64,000 nucleotides of DNA. Source: Legionella geestiana (lineage in GTDB: Bacteria; Pseudomonadota; Gammaproteobacteria; Legionellales; Legionellaceae). Location of the stretch: NCBI RefSeq assembly GCF_004571195.1, contig NZ_CP038271.1, forward strand, positions 1,749,501-1,813,500, read 5' to 3'. Under the pieces are notes generated by a model that searched no databases, had not been told where the DNA came from, and worked only from the letters and a program-made list of their open reading frames with translations. Shown here one piece after another: positions 1 to 7,038 of the stretch; within the stretch, counting starts at the first letter, position 1; every line of letters begins with the position of its first letter. Made by a program: the position numbers and the translations under genes.

Positions 1-170
1 GTCGTGTCCTTGCTGCGGCGGGAATCCCCCGTACCGGCAAGCCCCGTAACCAGTCCATAGCCCGTCAGCGGATTTTCCTGAAGGCCTGAGAGGTGAGCGA
101 TGGATTTCAGGCGCACACTGGCGCTCGCCATTGAGCAGAAGAGGCAGAGCAGGATAAGCAGGATGCGCAT
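1..170 (-). CDS. flgI: Flagellar P-ring protein FlgI (5' part only)
   Basis: The first 56 codons of a gene cut by the left edge of the window. The product starts with a hydrophobic signal peptide (MRILLILLCLFCSMASA). It continues with SVRLKSIAHLSGLQENPL and TGYGLVTGLAGTGD, which match the conserved start of mature FlgI, the periplasmic protein that forms the P-ring around the flagellar rod. Its ATG overlaps the flgH stop codon by one base (TGATG), so it is the distal gene seen of the fliQ-to-flgI operon. The family assignment is secure; whether the rest of the gene is intact cannot be seen. Confidence 0.85.
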   Translation of the reverse strand, partial: MRILLILLCLFCSMASASVRLKSIAHLSGLQENPLTGYGLVTGLAGTGDSRRSKDT

Positions 171-748
171 CACACCAGCCCCAGAAAAGACAGCGTTTTA
201 TAGATTGGATTAAAGCGCTGAGAGTTTGAGACCGCTCCCTGGCCGTTATAGGTGATGCGCGCCTCGGCAAGGCGGGTAGAGAGCACGGTGTTTTGTGGTG
301 TGATGTCTTCAGGGCGCACCACGCCGCCCACCACGATGGCCTGTACTTCACCGTTGATGCGGATGTGCTGCTGCCCTTCCACATAATAACTGCCGTTTGG
401 CAGTATTTCCTGAATGCGCACGGTGAGGGAGGCGCGGATTTTGCCATTGCGTGCGGTTTTGGCCGCTATTTTTCCGTCTCCTTTCAACCCAAAATCAACC
501 TCGTGGCGGTCGCGGTTGTAGCCGGCTTCGAGTGCCGTTTTAATGTGTTTGCTGGAGGCAAGATCAGCCCCCGTCTGTGCATTCGCATTCTCAAGCACCA
601 GCACCGTCAGCAAGTCCCCGGGCATCGATGCCTTGCGGTCGGCAATCAGGGCACGGTATACGCTTGCGTCATAGAGGTTGATGGCAGACGCGGGCATGCA
701 CGGCAGTGTTAACAGCCACACCAGCATTGGTTTAATCACGCAGCGCAT
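170..748 (-). CDS. flgH: Flagellar L-ring protein FlgH, short
   Basis: FlgH forms the outer-membrane L-ring of the flagellar basal body. The product is about 192 residues from the ATG at 748, shorter than the roughly 230 usual for the family. Family hallmarks are present: PGDLLTVLVLEN, then NGSYYVEGQQHIRINGE, VVRPEDI and STRLAEARITYNGQG. The N-terminus is hydrophobic (MLVWLLTLPCMPASA) but the cysteine context TLPC is not a canonical lipobox, unlike most FlgH, which are lipoproteins. The start at 748 lies inside the end of flgG; an ATG at 727 is the alternative. Adjacent and co-oriented with flgG and flgI. Confidence 0.85.
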   Translation of the reverse strand: MRCVIKPMLVWLLTLPCMPASAINLYDASVYRALIADRKASMPGDLLTVLVLENANAQTGADLASSKHIKTALEAGYNRDRHEVDFGLKGDGKIAAKTARNGKIRASLTVRIQEILPNGSYYVEGQQHIRINGEVQAIVVGGVVRPEDITPQNTVLSTRLAEARITYNGQGAVSNSQRFNPIYKTLSFLGLV

Positions 749-1478
749 TGATGGTTTTTTCCAGTTCGTCCGCCACCTGTATGGCTTTGGCATTCAATTG
801 ATACACCCGTTGCGCCATGGTGAGCTGCATCAGGGTATTGACCATGTCGACGTTCGAGCCTTCGACCGTTTTCTGCAGCAGCTCGCCATTACCGCCGTTG
901 CCTGGGTTATCGATGAGAGCGTCTCCTGAGTCGGGCGTTGCCTGCCAGACGCCTGCATGCAGGGCATGAAGCGCCTGCGGGTTTTGAAAGCGCGCGAGCT
1001 GGATGGTGCCGAGAAGTTCCGGCGCGTCTGTATCCGAACGCGTGATTTCCACCTCTCCGTTTTTATGAATCACAAGCGATGCATGGTCTGGCGGCACTTG
1101 AATGCTCTCGGCAAGGCGCAGGCCATCAGCGGTGGCGAGATAGCCCTCACTGTCCAGCATGAGTGTCGAGGTGCGGGTGAAGGCCACAGTGCCATCTGCA
1201 TCTTCCACCTGAAAAAAGCCTTCACCGTCAATGGCGACATCGAGCGAGCTGTCGGTGGGTTTCAGAGGGCCTTTAGAAAAATCGCTGTCGGTGCCCATGA
1301 TGCGTACCCCATGGTTATGCGGGCCGGCTTTTTGCGTTGCGTCCATTTCCGCGCCAAAGCGAAGGGTGGTCGCTTTGTAATTGTTGGTACTGAGGTTTGC
1401 CAGGTCGTGCGCGAGGCTGTCGATGTAGCGGTCGTGAACCTTGAGGCCGCTGGCGGCGATGGCGAGTGCGTTAGACAT
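732..1478 (-). CDS. flgG: Flagellar distal rod protein FlgG
   Basis: A 248-residue rod/hook family protein, slightly shorter than typical FlgG (about 260). The N-terminal helix (MSNALAIAASGLKVHDRYID) and the SLAHDLANLSTNNYKA segment match the flagellar basal body rod motif. DVAIDGEGFFQV is the core flgFG signature, and the C-terminus (EGSNVDMVNTLMQLTMAQR) is the conserved C-terminal helix. The start at 1478 has a GGGAG six bases upstream. It overlaps the end of flgF by 8 bases. The call of FlgG rather than FlgF rests on gene order and the C-terminal motif. Confidence 0.85.
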   Translation of the reverse strand: MSNALAIAASGLKVHDRYIDSLAHDLANLSTNNYKATTLRFGAEMDATQKAGPHNHGVRIMGTDSDFSKGPLKPTDSSLDVAIDGEGFFQVEDADGTVAFTRTSTLMLDSEGYLATADGLRLAESIQVPPDHASLVIHKNGEVEITRSDTDAPELLGTIQLARFQNPQALHALHAGVWQATPDSGDALIDNPGNGGNGELLQKTVEGSNVDMVNTLMQLTMAQRVYQLNAKAIQVADELEKTINALRD

Positions 1479-2178
1479 TGTTGCTCCCAAGTTGATTAAT
1501 GGCGTTTGACTGGAGGCTTGTAAGCGTGCGCAGCACCCGCTGAGAGGCCTCAAAATGACGGCTGAGGCGCATGAGCGAGAGCATTTCATCCACCGACTGC
1601 ACATTTGCGCGCTCGAGCACTCCCTGTATCACCTCGGGGCTTGCACTTTCTGGGATTTCCTCTGAGCTCAGCAGGCCGTTGCCAACGGCCTGAAGTGCCT
1701 CCGGGTGCTTAAAACGCACAAGGCGAAGGCGGTTTTCTCGGCCATTCGCGCCGATAATGTAGCCCCTGCCATCCACTTTAAAAGGATCGTCGGCGAGTGT
1801 AATCGCACCACTCTCGCCCTCAATAAAGCCACCTGCGAGGCTTGCGAGCTGTCCGTTGCCATCGCGCATGACATCTCCTCTCCGGCTGTAAAACGTGCCA
1901 TTTTCGGTATGAATGACAAAATAGCCCTCGCCTGAAAGTGCGAGGTGAAACGGATTTCCGGTCTGCTGCAGGGGGGCCGCTACTGTGGTGGACACCGCGC
2001 GCAGACCGGCTCGCACGTGAGGCATGTCTGCCAAAAGCGGGCCTTTAGGGGGAAGTGCCTCAACCAGCTGTCGGCGAAAGCCTGGTGTGTGCAGGTTGGC
2101 GATGTTGTTGTTGACCACCTCAAGGTGCACCAGATCGGTATTCATGGCCGCCTGGATAGCGCGCATTCCGTCAAGCAT
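1471..2178 (-). CDS. flgF: Flagellar proximal rod protein FlgF
   Basis: A 235-residue rod protein. The N-terminus MLDGMRAIQAAMNTDLVHLE is followed by VVNNNIANLHTPGFRRQ, the N-A-N-x-x-T-x-G-F rod motif, and the centre has HLALSGEGYFVIHTENG, the flgFG domain. The C-terminus (ERANVQSVDEMLSLM) is the polymerisation helix. An AGGAG lies 8 bases before the ATG at 2178. It overlaps flhA by 8 bases, which makes the export-gate genes and the rod genes a single transcription unit. That join is unusual. Confidence 0.85.
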   Translation of the reverse strand: MLDGMRAIQAAMNTDLVHLEVVNNNIANLHTPGFRRQLVEALPPKGPLLADMPHVRAGLRAVSTTVAAPLQQTGNPFHLALSGEGYFVIHTENGTFYSRRGDVMRDGNGQLASLAGGFIEGESGAITLADDPFKVDGRGYIIGANGRENRLRLVRFKHPEALQAVGNGLLSSEEIPESASPEVIQGVLERANVQSVDEMLSLMRLSRHFEASQRVLRTLTSLQSNAINQLGSNNV

Positions 2179-4195
2179 CGATAAGCTCCTGTTCCGTGTC
2201 GAGGGTTGCAAAGGATTCCACCTGAAGGCTCACCGGGATTTCATTCATGGCAAGCACACTGAGGTGGGGCAGGATGCGCCGGGTGAGTTCGCGCACGTGG
2301 CGGCGAATGATGGAGGAACACAGTAAAATCGGGCGCCGGCGCGTTCCGAGCATGTTTTCCACTTCTCGGGCGAGTGCGCGTAAAAAATGTTCTGTAAGTG
2401 CGGGAGAAGGAGCCCAGCCGTTTGATGTGAACGCATTGGCAAGCTGTTGCTCAAGGCCTGGGGCCAGCGTCAGCACACTTAAAAAGGCCTGCCCGCCCGC
2501 AAGCCGGGTGCAGATGGCGTCACTCAGGCGCACGCGCACAAGTTCAGTCAGTAACGCCGGGTCATTGCTGGTTTTTGCATGCTCCAGCAGCACTTCCAGA
2601 ATGGTTTCGAGGGGGCGGATGGAAACTTTTTCGTCTAAAAGCTTTTGTAACACCCGCATGACCTGCCCCGTGCTCATTAAAGCGGGTATCAGCTCATCAC
2701 GCAGAGAGTGCAGTGAGGAATTATCCAGCAATCGCAGGGTTTCCTCGCGGGTCAGCAGCTCAGGCAGTGCGTCTTTAAGCGTTTCGTGCAGATGCGCAAG
2801 CAGCACCTCTGGAGGCTCCTGTACCCGCAGGCCGCGCACTTGAGCCTCTGTGCGTATGTCCGGCGCGCACCAGACTGCCGGCAGGCCAAAGGCCGGATCG
2901 CGCACCCCCGCTCCCTGGAGCCAGGTGGCCTGGTGCTGCCTGTCGCCCGGGTTTAGCAGCACCAGCACTTTTTCAGGGTAGAGTGGATGTGTGGGGCGGG
3001 CATTGCCCTGCAGGACTATCTGGTAATGCGGCCAGGTGAGGCGTGTCTCCGGCAAAAAACGCACCTCAGGGAGGATAACCCCAAGCTCCAGTGCCGTTTG
3101 TTCGCGCAGTCTTCCAATCCGCTCAACAAAGAGCGCCTCTGTCTGTAAAAGGGTTTCATGCAGTCGGGGATGCATGAGGATGTCCACCGGATGAATGCGA
3201 AGCCGCTCATTCAGGGATTCAGCGGGCGTGAGCCGTGGTGTTTCCGCTTCCGGTTTCAGGCGCGAAGCAAAGCGCGCACTGACAGCAAATATTCCCAGAA
3301 CCAGAAGAACCGGCAGGAGTGGCATGCCGGATATGGTGAGAAAACCGCAGAGTGCCATGCACACCAGCACGAGGGCGCCTGGAAAAGCGGCTATCTGGCG
3401 GGAAACCGCTTCACCGAGGTGACTGTCGGTAGCGGCACGTGTCACGATGATGCCAGTTGCGATTGAGATAATCAGAGCAGGGATTTGAGTGACGAGGCCA
3501 TCACCTGCCGTCAGCAGCGTATAGGTTTCAAGCGCTTCCTGCAGGCTCATGCCTTTTTGTGCCATGCCGATGGCGAATCCACCGAGGATATTAATGAGCA
3601 GAATCAGAATGCCGGCGATGGCATCGCCCTTCACGAACTTACTGGCGCCATCCATGGCACCGTAAAAGCTCGCTTCGCGCTCAATCTGGCGTCGTCGCTC
3701 CTGCGCCTGTTCGCGCGACACAAGCCCCATGTTGAGGTCGGCATCAATGCTCATCTGTTTCCCGGGAAGGCTGTCAAGCGTGAAGCGTGCGGCCACCTCG
3801 GCTACGCGCTGCGCGCCATTTGAGACCACCACGTATTGCACGACCACCAGAATAAAAAACACCACGAGCCCCATGACATAATTGCCGCGAATGACATGTG
3901 CCCCCATGGCCTCAATCACCCGCCCGGCGTGTGCATCGGCGAGAATGAGGCGGGTGGCGGAAACATTCAGCCCAAGCCGAAAGAGGGTGGAGAGCAGGAG
4001 CAGTGGCGGGAAGGTCGAAAACGCAAGGGGCTTGTCTGTAAAAAAGGTCAGGAGCAGAACCGTGAGCGCCCAGCTGAAATTAAGGATGAGCAGCACATCA
4101 AGCACAAAAGGTGCGACAGGCACAAAAAGAATCAAAAGGATGCCTATGGCGAGCAGGATAACCAGCAGTTCGCTCTTTGGCTTACGCGCGCTCAT
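2171..4195 (-). CDS. flhA: Flagellar export gate protein FlhA
   Basis: A 674-residue member of the FHIPEP family, the nonameric inner-membrane gate of the flagellar type III export apparatus. The N-terminal half is strongly hydrophobic (about eight membrane segments) and carries the family signature FRLGLNVSATRLIL. It also has the cytoplasmic-loop sequence AARFTLDSLPGKQMSIDADL with the conserved charged residues. The C-terminal half is the soluble substrate-docking domain. The chosen ATG at 4195 starts MSARKPKSEL; an upstream start at 4243 would add 16 residues inside flhB. The gene overlaps flhB by 14 bases. Confidence 0.93.
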   Translation of the reverse strand: MSARKPKSELLVILLAIGILLILFVPVAPFVLDVLLILNFSWALTVLLLTFFTDKPLAFSTFPPLLLLSTLFRLGLNVSATRLILADAHAGRVIEAMGAHVIRGNYVMGLVVFFILVVVQYVVVSNGAQRVAEVAARFTLDSLPGKQMSIDADLNMGLVSREQAQERRRQIEREASFYGAMDGASKFVKGDAIAGILILLINILGGFAIGMAQKGMSLQEALETYTLLTAGDGLVTQIPALIISIATGIIVTRAATDSHLGEAVSRQIAAFPGALVLVCMALCGFLTISGMPLLPVLLVLGIFAVSARFASRLKPEAETPRLTPAESLNERLRIHPVDILMHPRLHETLLQTEALFVERIGRLREQTALELGVILPEVRFLPETRLTWPHYQIVLQGNARPTHPLYPEKVLVLLNPGDRQHQATWLQGAGVRDPAFGLPAVWCAPDIRTEAQVRGLRVQEPPEVLLAHLHETLKDALPELLTREETLRLLDNSSLHSLRDELIPALMSTGQVMRVLQKLLDEKVSIRPLETILEVLLEHAKTSNDPALLTELVRVRLSDAICTRLAGGQAFLSVLTLAPGLEQQLANAFTSNGWAPSPALTEHFLRALAREVENMLGTRRRPILLCSSIIRRHVRELTRRILPHLSVLAMNEIPVSLQVESFATLDTEQELIDA

Positions 4196-5246
4196 GAACA
4201 CCTCGATGTGCTTCCCGAAGCGCCCTGAAAATGGCCGCGGCAACGGGATAATGTGTGGTATGAATCCAGTGGTTTAGCGGTACGTTATGGTAGAGCAGTC
4301 GCGCGAAATCGCGGTTTTCCACAATGGGTACGCCATGGCGGCGCGCGAGTCTTCGCACCAGTGCCGCCTGCTCGTCAGCCGCCTTGCACACCACTTTGGG
4401 GGCGGGCATGCTGTCGCTTTGGTACTTGAGCGCAATCGCAAGATGCACGGGATTGGTAATGACCACGTCAGCGGTTTTAACGGCGCCAAGCGCACGGGTT
4501 TTTTCGCGAAGCGCGCGCTGAAGCTTACGAATACGGCCACGCACATGCGGGTCCCCCTCGCGCTGGCGATACTCTTCACGCACTTCATGCCGGCTCATGC
4601 GCTGGCTTTTAAGGTGGCGCCAGCGCGCAGCCAGCACATCCAGTATGGCCAGTCCTGCGAGCGGCAGCAGCAGGAGCAGGGCGCCCCGGCAGAAAAGCGT
4701 GAGAAAAGCGTTACTGAAGCGCTCGGGCGGCATGTCCCGCATCAGGAACCATTGAGGTGCGGTGCGAGTCCACAGCCAGTAGCCAACACCTGTGGCGATC
4801 ACCAGCTTCAGGACATGGCGTATCAGCTGATGCACCGATTGCAGTGAGCAAAGCTGTTTAACGCCTTTCATGAGGTGCAGGCGCCCGGCATCGGGCCTCA
4901 GCGCCTTAACGGACCAGATAACACCTGTCTGCAGCCAGGTGCCGGCAATGGCGCATCCAGTGGTGAGCATCGCCGCCAGCAGCCAGAGTGGCAGGATACG
5001 GGTGTAGAAATCGCCAAACATACGGCAGGCCGTTTCGGGGGAGAGGGTCATGCCGCCTGCAGTGGCAAGCATGACCTGCAGGGTGCGCGCCATCAGTGTC
5101 TGAACGCCCGGCCACTGAGTATGAAGCCAGAGGATAATTCCCAGCAGCACGCACGCATGCACGGGTTCGAGACTTTTGCCGACAACGCCCTTCTCGCGCG
5201 CCTTCTGCAGTTTCCAGGGAGTGGCCTTTTCAGTTTTTTCAGCCAT
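4182..5246 (-). CDS. flhB: Flagellar export switch protein FlhB, variant cleavage motif
   Basis: A 354-residue FlhB/YscU-family protein that controls the switch of export specificity. It starts MAEKTEKATPWKLQKAREKG, the classic FlhB N-terminus, and has four hydrophobic segments followed by the charged linker REEYRQREGDPHVRGRI. The autocleavage motif reads NPVH in the context VVITNPVHLAIAL, where flagellar FlhB proteins normally have NPTH. The cleaved Asn-Pro pair is kept. The C-terminus has the conserved GVPIVENRDFARLLY. A GGAGG sits 10 bases before the ATG, and the gene overlaps fliR by 8 bases. Confidence 0.92.
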   Translation of the reverse strand: MAEKTEKATPWKLQKAREKGVVGKSLEPVHACVLLGIILWLHTQWPGVQTLMARTLQVMLATAGGMTLSPETACRMFGDFYTRILPLWLLAAMLTTGCAIAGTWLQTGVIWSVKALRPDAGRLHLMKGVKQLCSLQSVHQLIRHVLKLVIATGVGYWLWTRTAPQWFLMRDMPPERFSNAFLTLFCRGALLLLLPLAGLAILDVLAARWRHLKSQRMSRHEVREEYRQREGDPHVRGRIRKLQRALREKTRALGAVKTADVVITNPVHLAIALKYQSDSMPAPKVVCKAADEQAALVRRLARRHGVPIVENRDFARLLYHNVPLNHWIHTTHYPVAAAIFRALREAHRGVHERA

Positions 5247-5997
5247 GAAAGAGCACCTCCCATCGGCTGAGAGCGTGCGTAAAAAGATGCATGATGACAG
5301 GCGCCAGTGCGTCCAAAGATGCCGCCAGCAGTGCAAGCCCTGCCAGTATTTTCAATGGGAGCGTGAGAAACCAGAGTCCTGAGTGCGGCATGCTGCGCGA
5401 AAGCAGCGCGCTCCAGCCTTCAAACAGTAGAATGCCACAGACTACCGGTGCGGCCAGCATCAGTGCCATGCCGGCCATCAGCGAAAACTCAGTGGCGATG
5501 GAATCAAGCCCGTGCGTGAGCACCAGCGTGCCGGGAGGGAGATATGTGAACGAGGCGGCCAGTCCTTTTATTAGGGTAAGGTGCGCGTCCATACTGAAAA
5601 AGAGGCTTGTTGCGAACAGACCAAGGAGTCGCGTGAGCAGCGGATCGTGGCTGCTCTGTGCCGGATTAAAAAGCGCGCCTGTGTCAAAGCCGGTTTGTAC
5701 ATCCATCCATTTGCCCGCTATGCTGAGGGCGGCAAAAGCCAACATGACAGCGAGCGACAGCACAAGGCCATTGAGGCATTCATACACAGTGGCGATAATG
5801 AGCCCCGGGCGTTTGCTGACGTAGATCTGAAGCTCGCCAAATGCGGTAAGGAGGTTGGCAAGCAGAAGCGTCAACATCAGGCGTACGCGCCGTGGCAGCT
5901 GGCGCAATCCCTCAAGGGGCATCAGCATGACGACTGTGCCGAGACGAACACATACGAGCCAGAACGCGCCCGGATGCCATGTAAATGATTCGCTCAT
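5239..5997 (-). CDS. fliR: Flagellar export protein FliR
   Basis: A 252-residue hydrophobic protein of the FliR/SpaR family, part of the FliP-FliQ-FliR export gate. The sequence includes RLGTVVMLMPLEGLRQLPRR near the N-terminus and several membrane spans, with AGKWMDVQTGFDTGALFNP, where the family has the conserved GxxxDxQxGF pattern. The start ATG overlaps the fliQ stop codon (ATGA), so translation is probably coupled. The end overlaps flhB. Gene order fliQ-fliR-flhB is the common flagellar and type III order; FliP, usually just upstream of FliQ, is not in the window. Confidence 0.9.
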   Translation of the reverse strand: MSESFTWHPGAFWLVCVRLGTVVMLMPLEGLRQLPRRVRLMLTLLLANLLTAFGELQIYVSKRPGLIIATVYECLNGLVLSLAVMLAFAALSIAGKWMDVQTGFDTGALFNPAQSSHDPLLTRLLGLFATSLFFSMDAHLTLIKGLAASFTYLPPGTLVLTHGLDSIATEFSLMAGMALMLAAPVVCGILLFEGWSALLSRSMPHSGLWFLTLPLKILAGLALLAASLDALAPVIMHLFTHALSRWEVLFHG

Positions 5998-6263
5998 GGT
6001 GCCACCTCGGGGATGCGGCTGATGGTGAGAATCGCAAAACGCATCAGGCCACGCAGCATCCACTCACCGCCAAAGAGCAGTACCAGTACACAGGCGAGCA
6101 GCTTCGGTACCGCACTTACAGTGGCATCCTGTACCTGCGTAACCACTTGAAAAAGAGAGACTGCAATGCCTGTAAGCAGAGCTGTGAGTATAACGGGGGT
6201 ACTCACCTGTATCGCCTGCCAGAGCATCTGGTGCGTCAGTGAGATTGCAAAGCCATCGGGCAT
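5994..6263 (-). CDS. fliQ: Flagellar export protein FliQ
   Basis: An 89-residue protein with two membrane segments, the exact size and shape of FliQ. The first span (MLWQAIQVSTPVILTALLTG) is followed by SLFQVVTQVQDATVSAVPKL, corresponding to the conserved Q-x-x-T-Q-x-x-[DE]-x-T-[LV] loop of FliQ. A GGAAG lies 7 bases before the chosen ATG at 6263. It is the first gene of the minus-strand operon: upstream lie about 240 bases without a gene and then the greA terminator. fliP is absent from this position. Confidence 0.9.
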   Translation of the reverse strand: MPDGFAISLTHQMLWQAIQVSTPVILTALLTGIAVSLFQVVTQVQDATVSAVPKLLACVLVLLFGGEWMLRGLMRFAILTISRIPEVAP

Positions 6264-6505
6264 GTTCCATCTTCCATTGCCAGGTGCCGCTCCCATGGTC
6301 TATAGGGGATTGGCGATTACAAAAGGTACTTGCTGGTTTCCATTGGTGTCATTTCGTAACGAAACGAATTAAATCAGGATGTTTGATGCATTTCAAGGCT
6401 GTAAAGTATAATTTTTTGAGCTGTATGTGTACCAGGAGTGCACTGGAAATGCAAAAAGTTACACCATTGAAATAACGGTACAGGTATGGAACGGTAGGGA
6501 GATGT

Positions 6506-6537
6506 AAAAAAAAAGGGCGCCACTGGAGAGGCGCCCT
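6506..6537 (-). terminator. Rho-independent terminator of greA
   Basis: Read on the minus strand, a GC-rich hairpin (GGGCGCC, 9-base loop, GGCGCCC) is followed directly by a run of nine T residues. It begins about 17 bases after the greA stop codon and ends the carB-greA transcription unit. The bases 6264-6505 between it and fliQ hold no gene; they should contain the promoter of the flagellar operon, but I see no confident sigma-70, sigma-28 or sigma-54 site there. Confidence 0.88.
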
Positions 6538-6553
6538 GAAAGCGGTACAGAAC

Positions 6554-7036
6554 TTACCCTGCGATATACTCTACTTCAAGAATTTCATACTCGACATCGC
6601 CGCCGGGTGTATGGACAATGATGGTGTCATCTTGTTCTTTGCCAATCAGTGCCCGACCAATCGGTGAGCTGTAGGAGATTTTACCGAGTTTAATATCCGC
6701 TTCATCTTCTCCGACAATCTGGTAGCTGATTTCTGCATCATTCTGCACCTGAAGCAGTCGAACCGTCGCGCCAAAAACAACACGACCGTTGTTAACCATG
6801 TTGCTGAGATCGATAATCTGAGCATTGGAGAGCTTGGCCTCAATTTCCTGAATCCGTCCCTCGTTAAAACTCTGCTGCTCACGGGCGGCGGCATATTCCG
6901 CATTTTCTTTCAAATCGCCATGCGCACGGGCAGTAGCGATAGCTTCAATAATCGCCGGTCGCACCACCGTTTTCAGGTGTTGTAATTCAGTGCGCAGCGC
7001 CTGAGCGCCGGCTACGGTCATTGGATGCGTTTGCAT
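6554..7036 (-). CDS. greA: Transcription elongation factor GreA
   Basis: A 160-residue protein that stimulates RNA cleavage by stalled RNA polymerase. The N-terminal coiled coil carries the catalytic acidic tip in [17 protein letters not shown], with the conserved Asp and Glu. It is followed by [18 protein letters not shown], and the C-terminal FKBP-like domain includes [14 protein letters not shown]. The start MQTHPMT aligns with E. coli GreA (MQAIPMT). Only two bases separate it from the carB stop codon, and its ribosome binding site (GAGG) overlaps the carB end, so the genes are co-transcribed. This carB-greA pairing is common in gammaproteobacteria. Confidence 0.97.
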   Translation of the reverse strand: MQTHPMTVAGAQALRTELQHLKTVVRPAIIEAIATARAHGDLKENAEYAAAREQQSFNEGRIQEIEAKLSNAQIIDLSNMVNNGRVVFGATVRLLQVQNDAEISYQIVGEDEADIKLGKISYSSPIGRALIGKEQDDTIIVHTPGGDVEYEILEVEYIAG

Positions 7037-7038
7037 GT

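Noticed and set aside
6297..6505. Sigma-54 promoter for the flagellar operon (TGGTGTAACTTTTTGCA on the minus strand)
   Set aside because: The GG and GC elements are 11 bases apart instead of the required 10, and the first box is a weak match, so the site is not supported.
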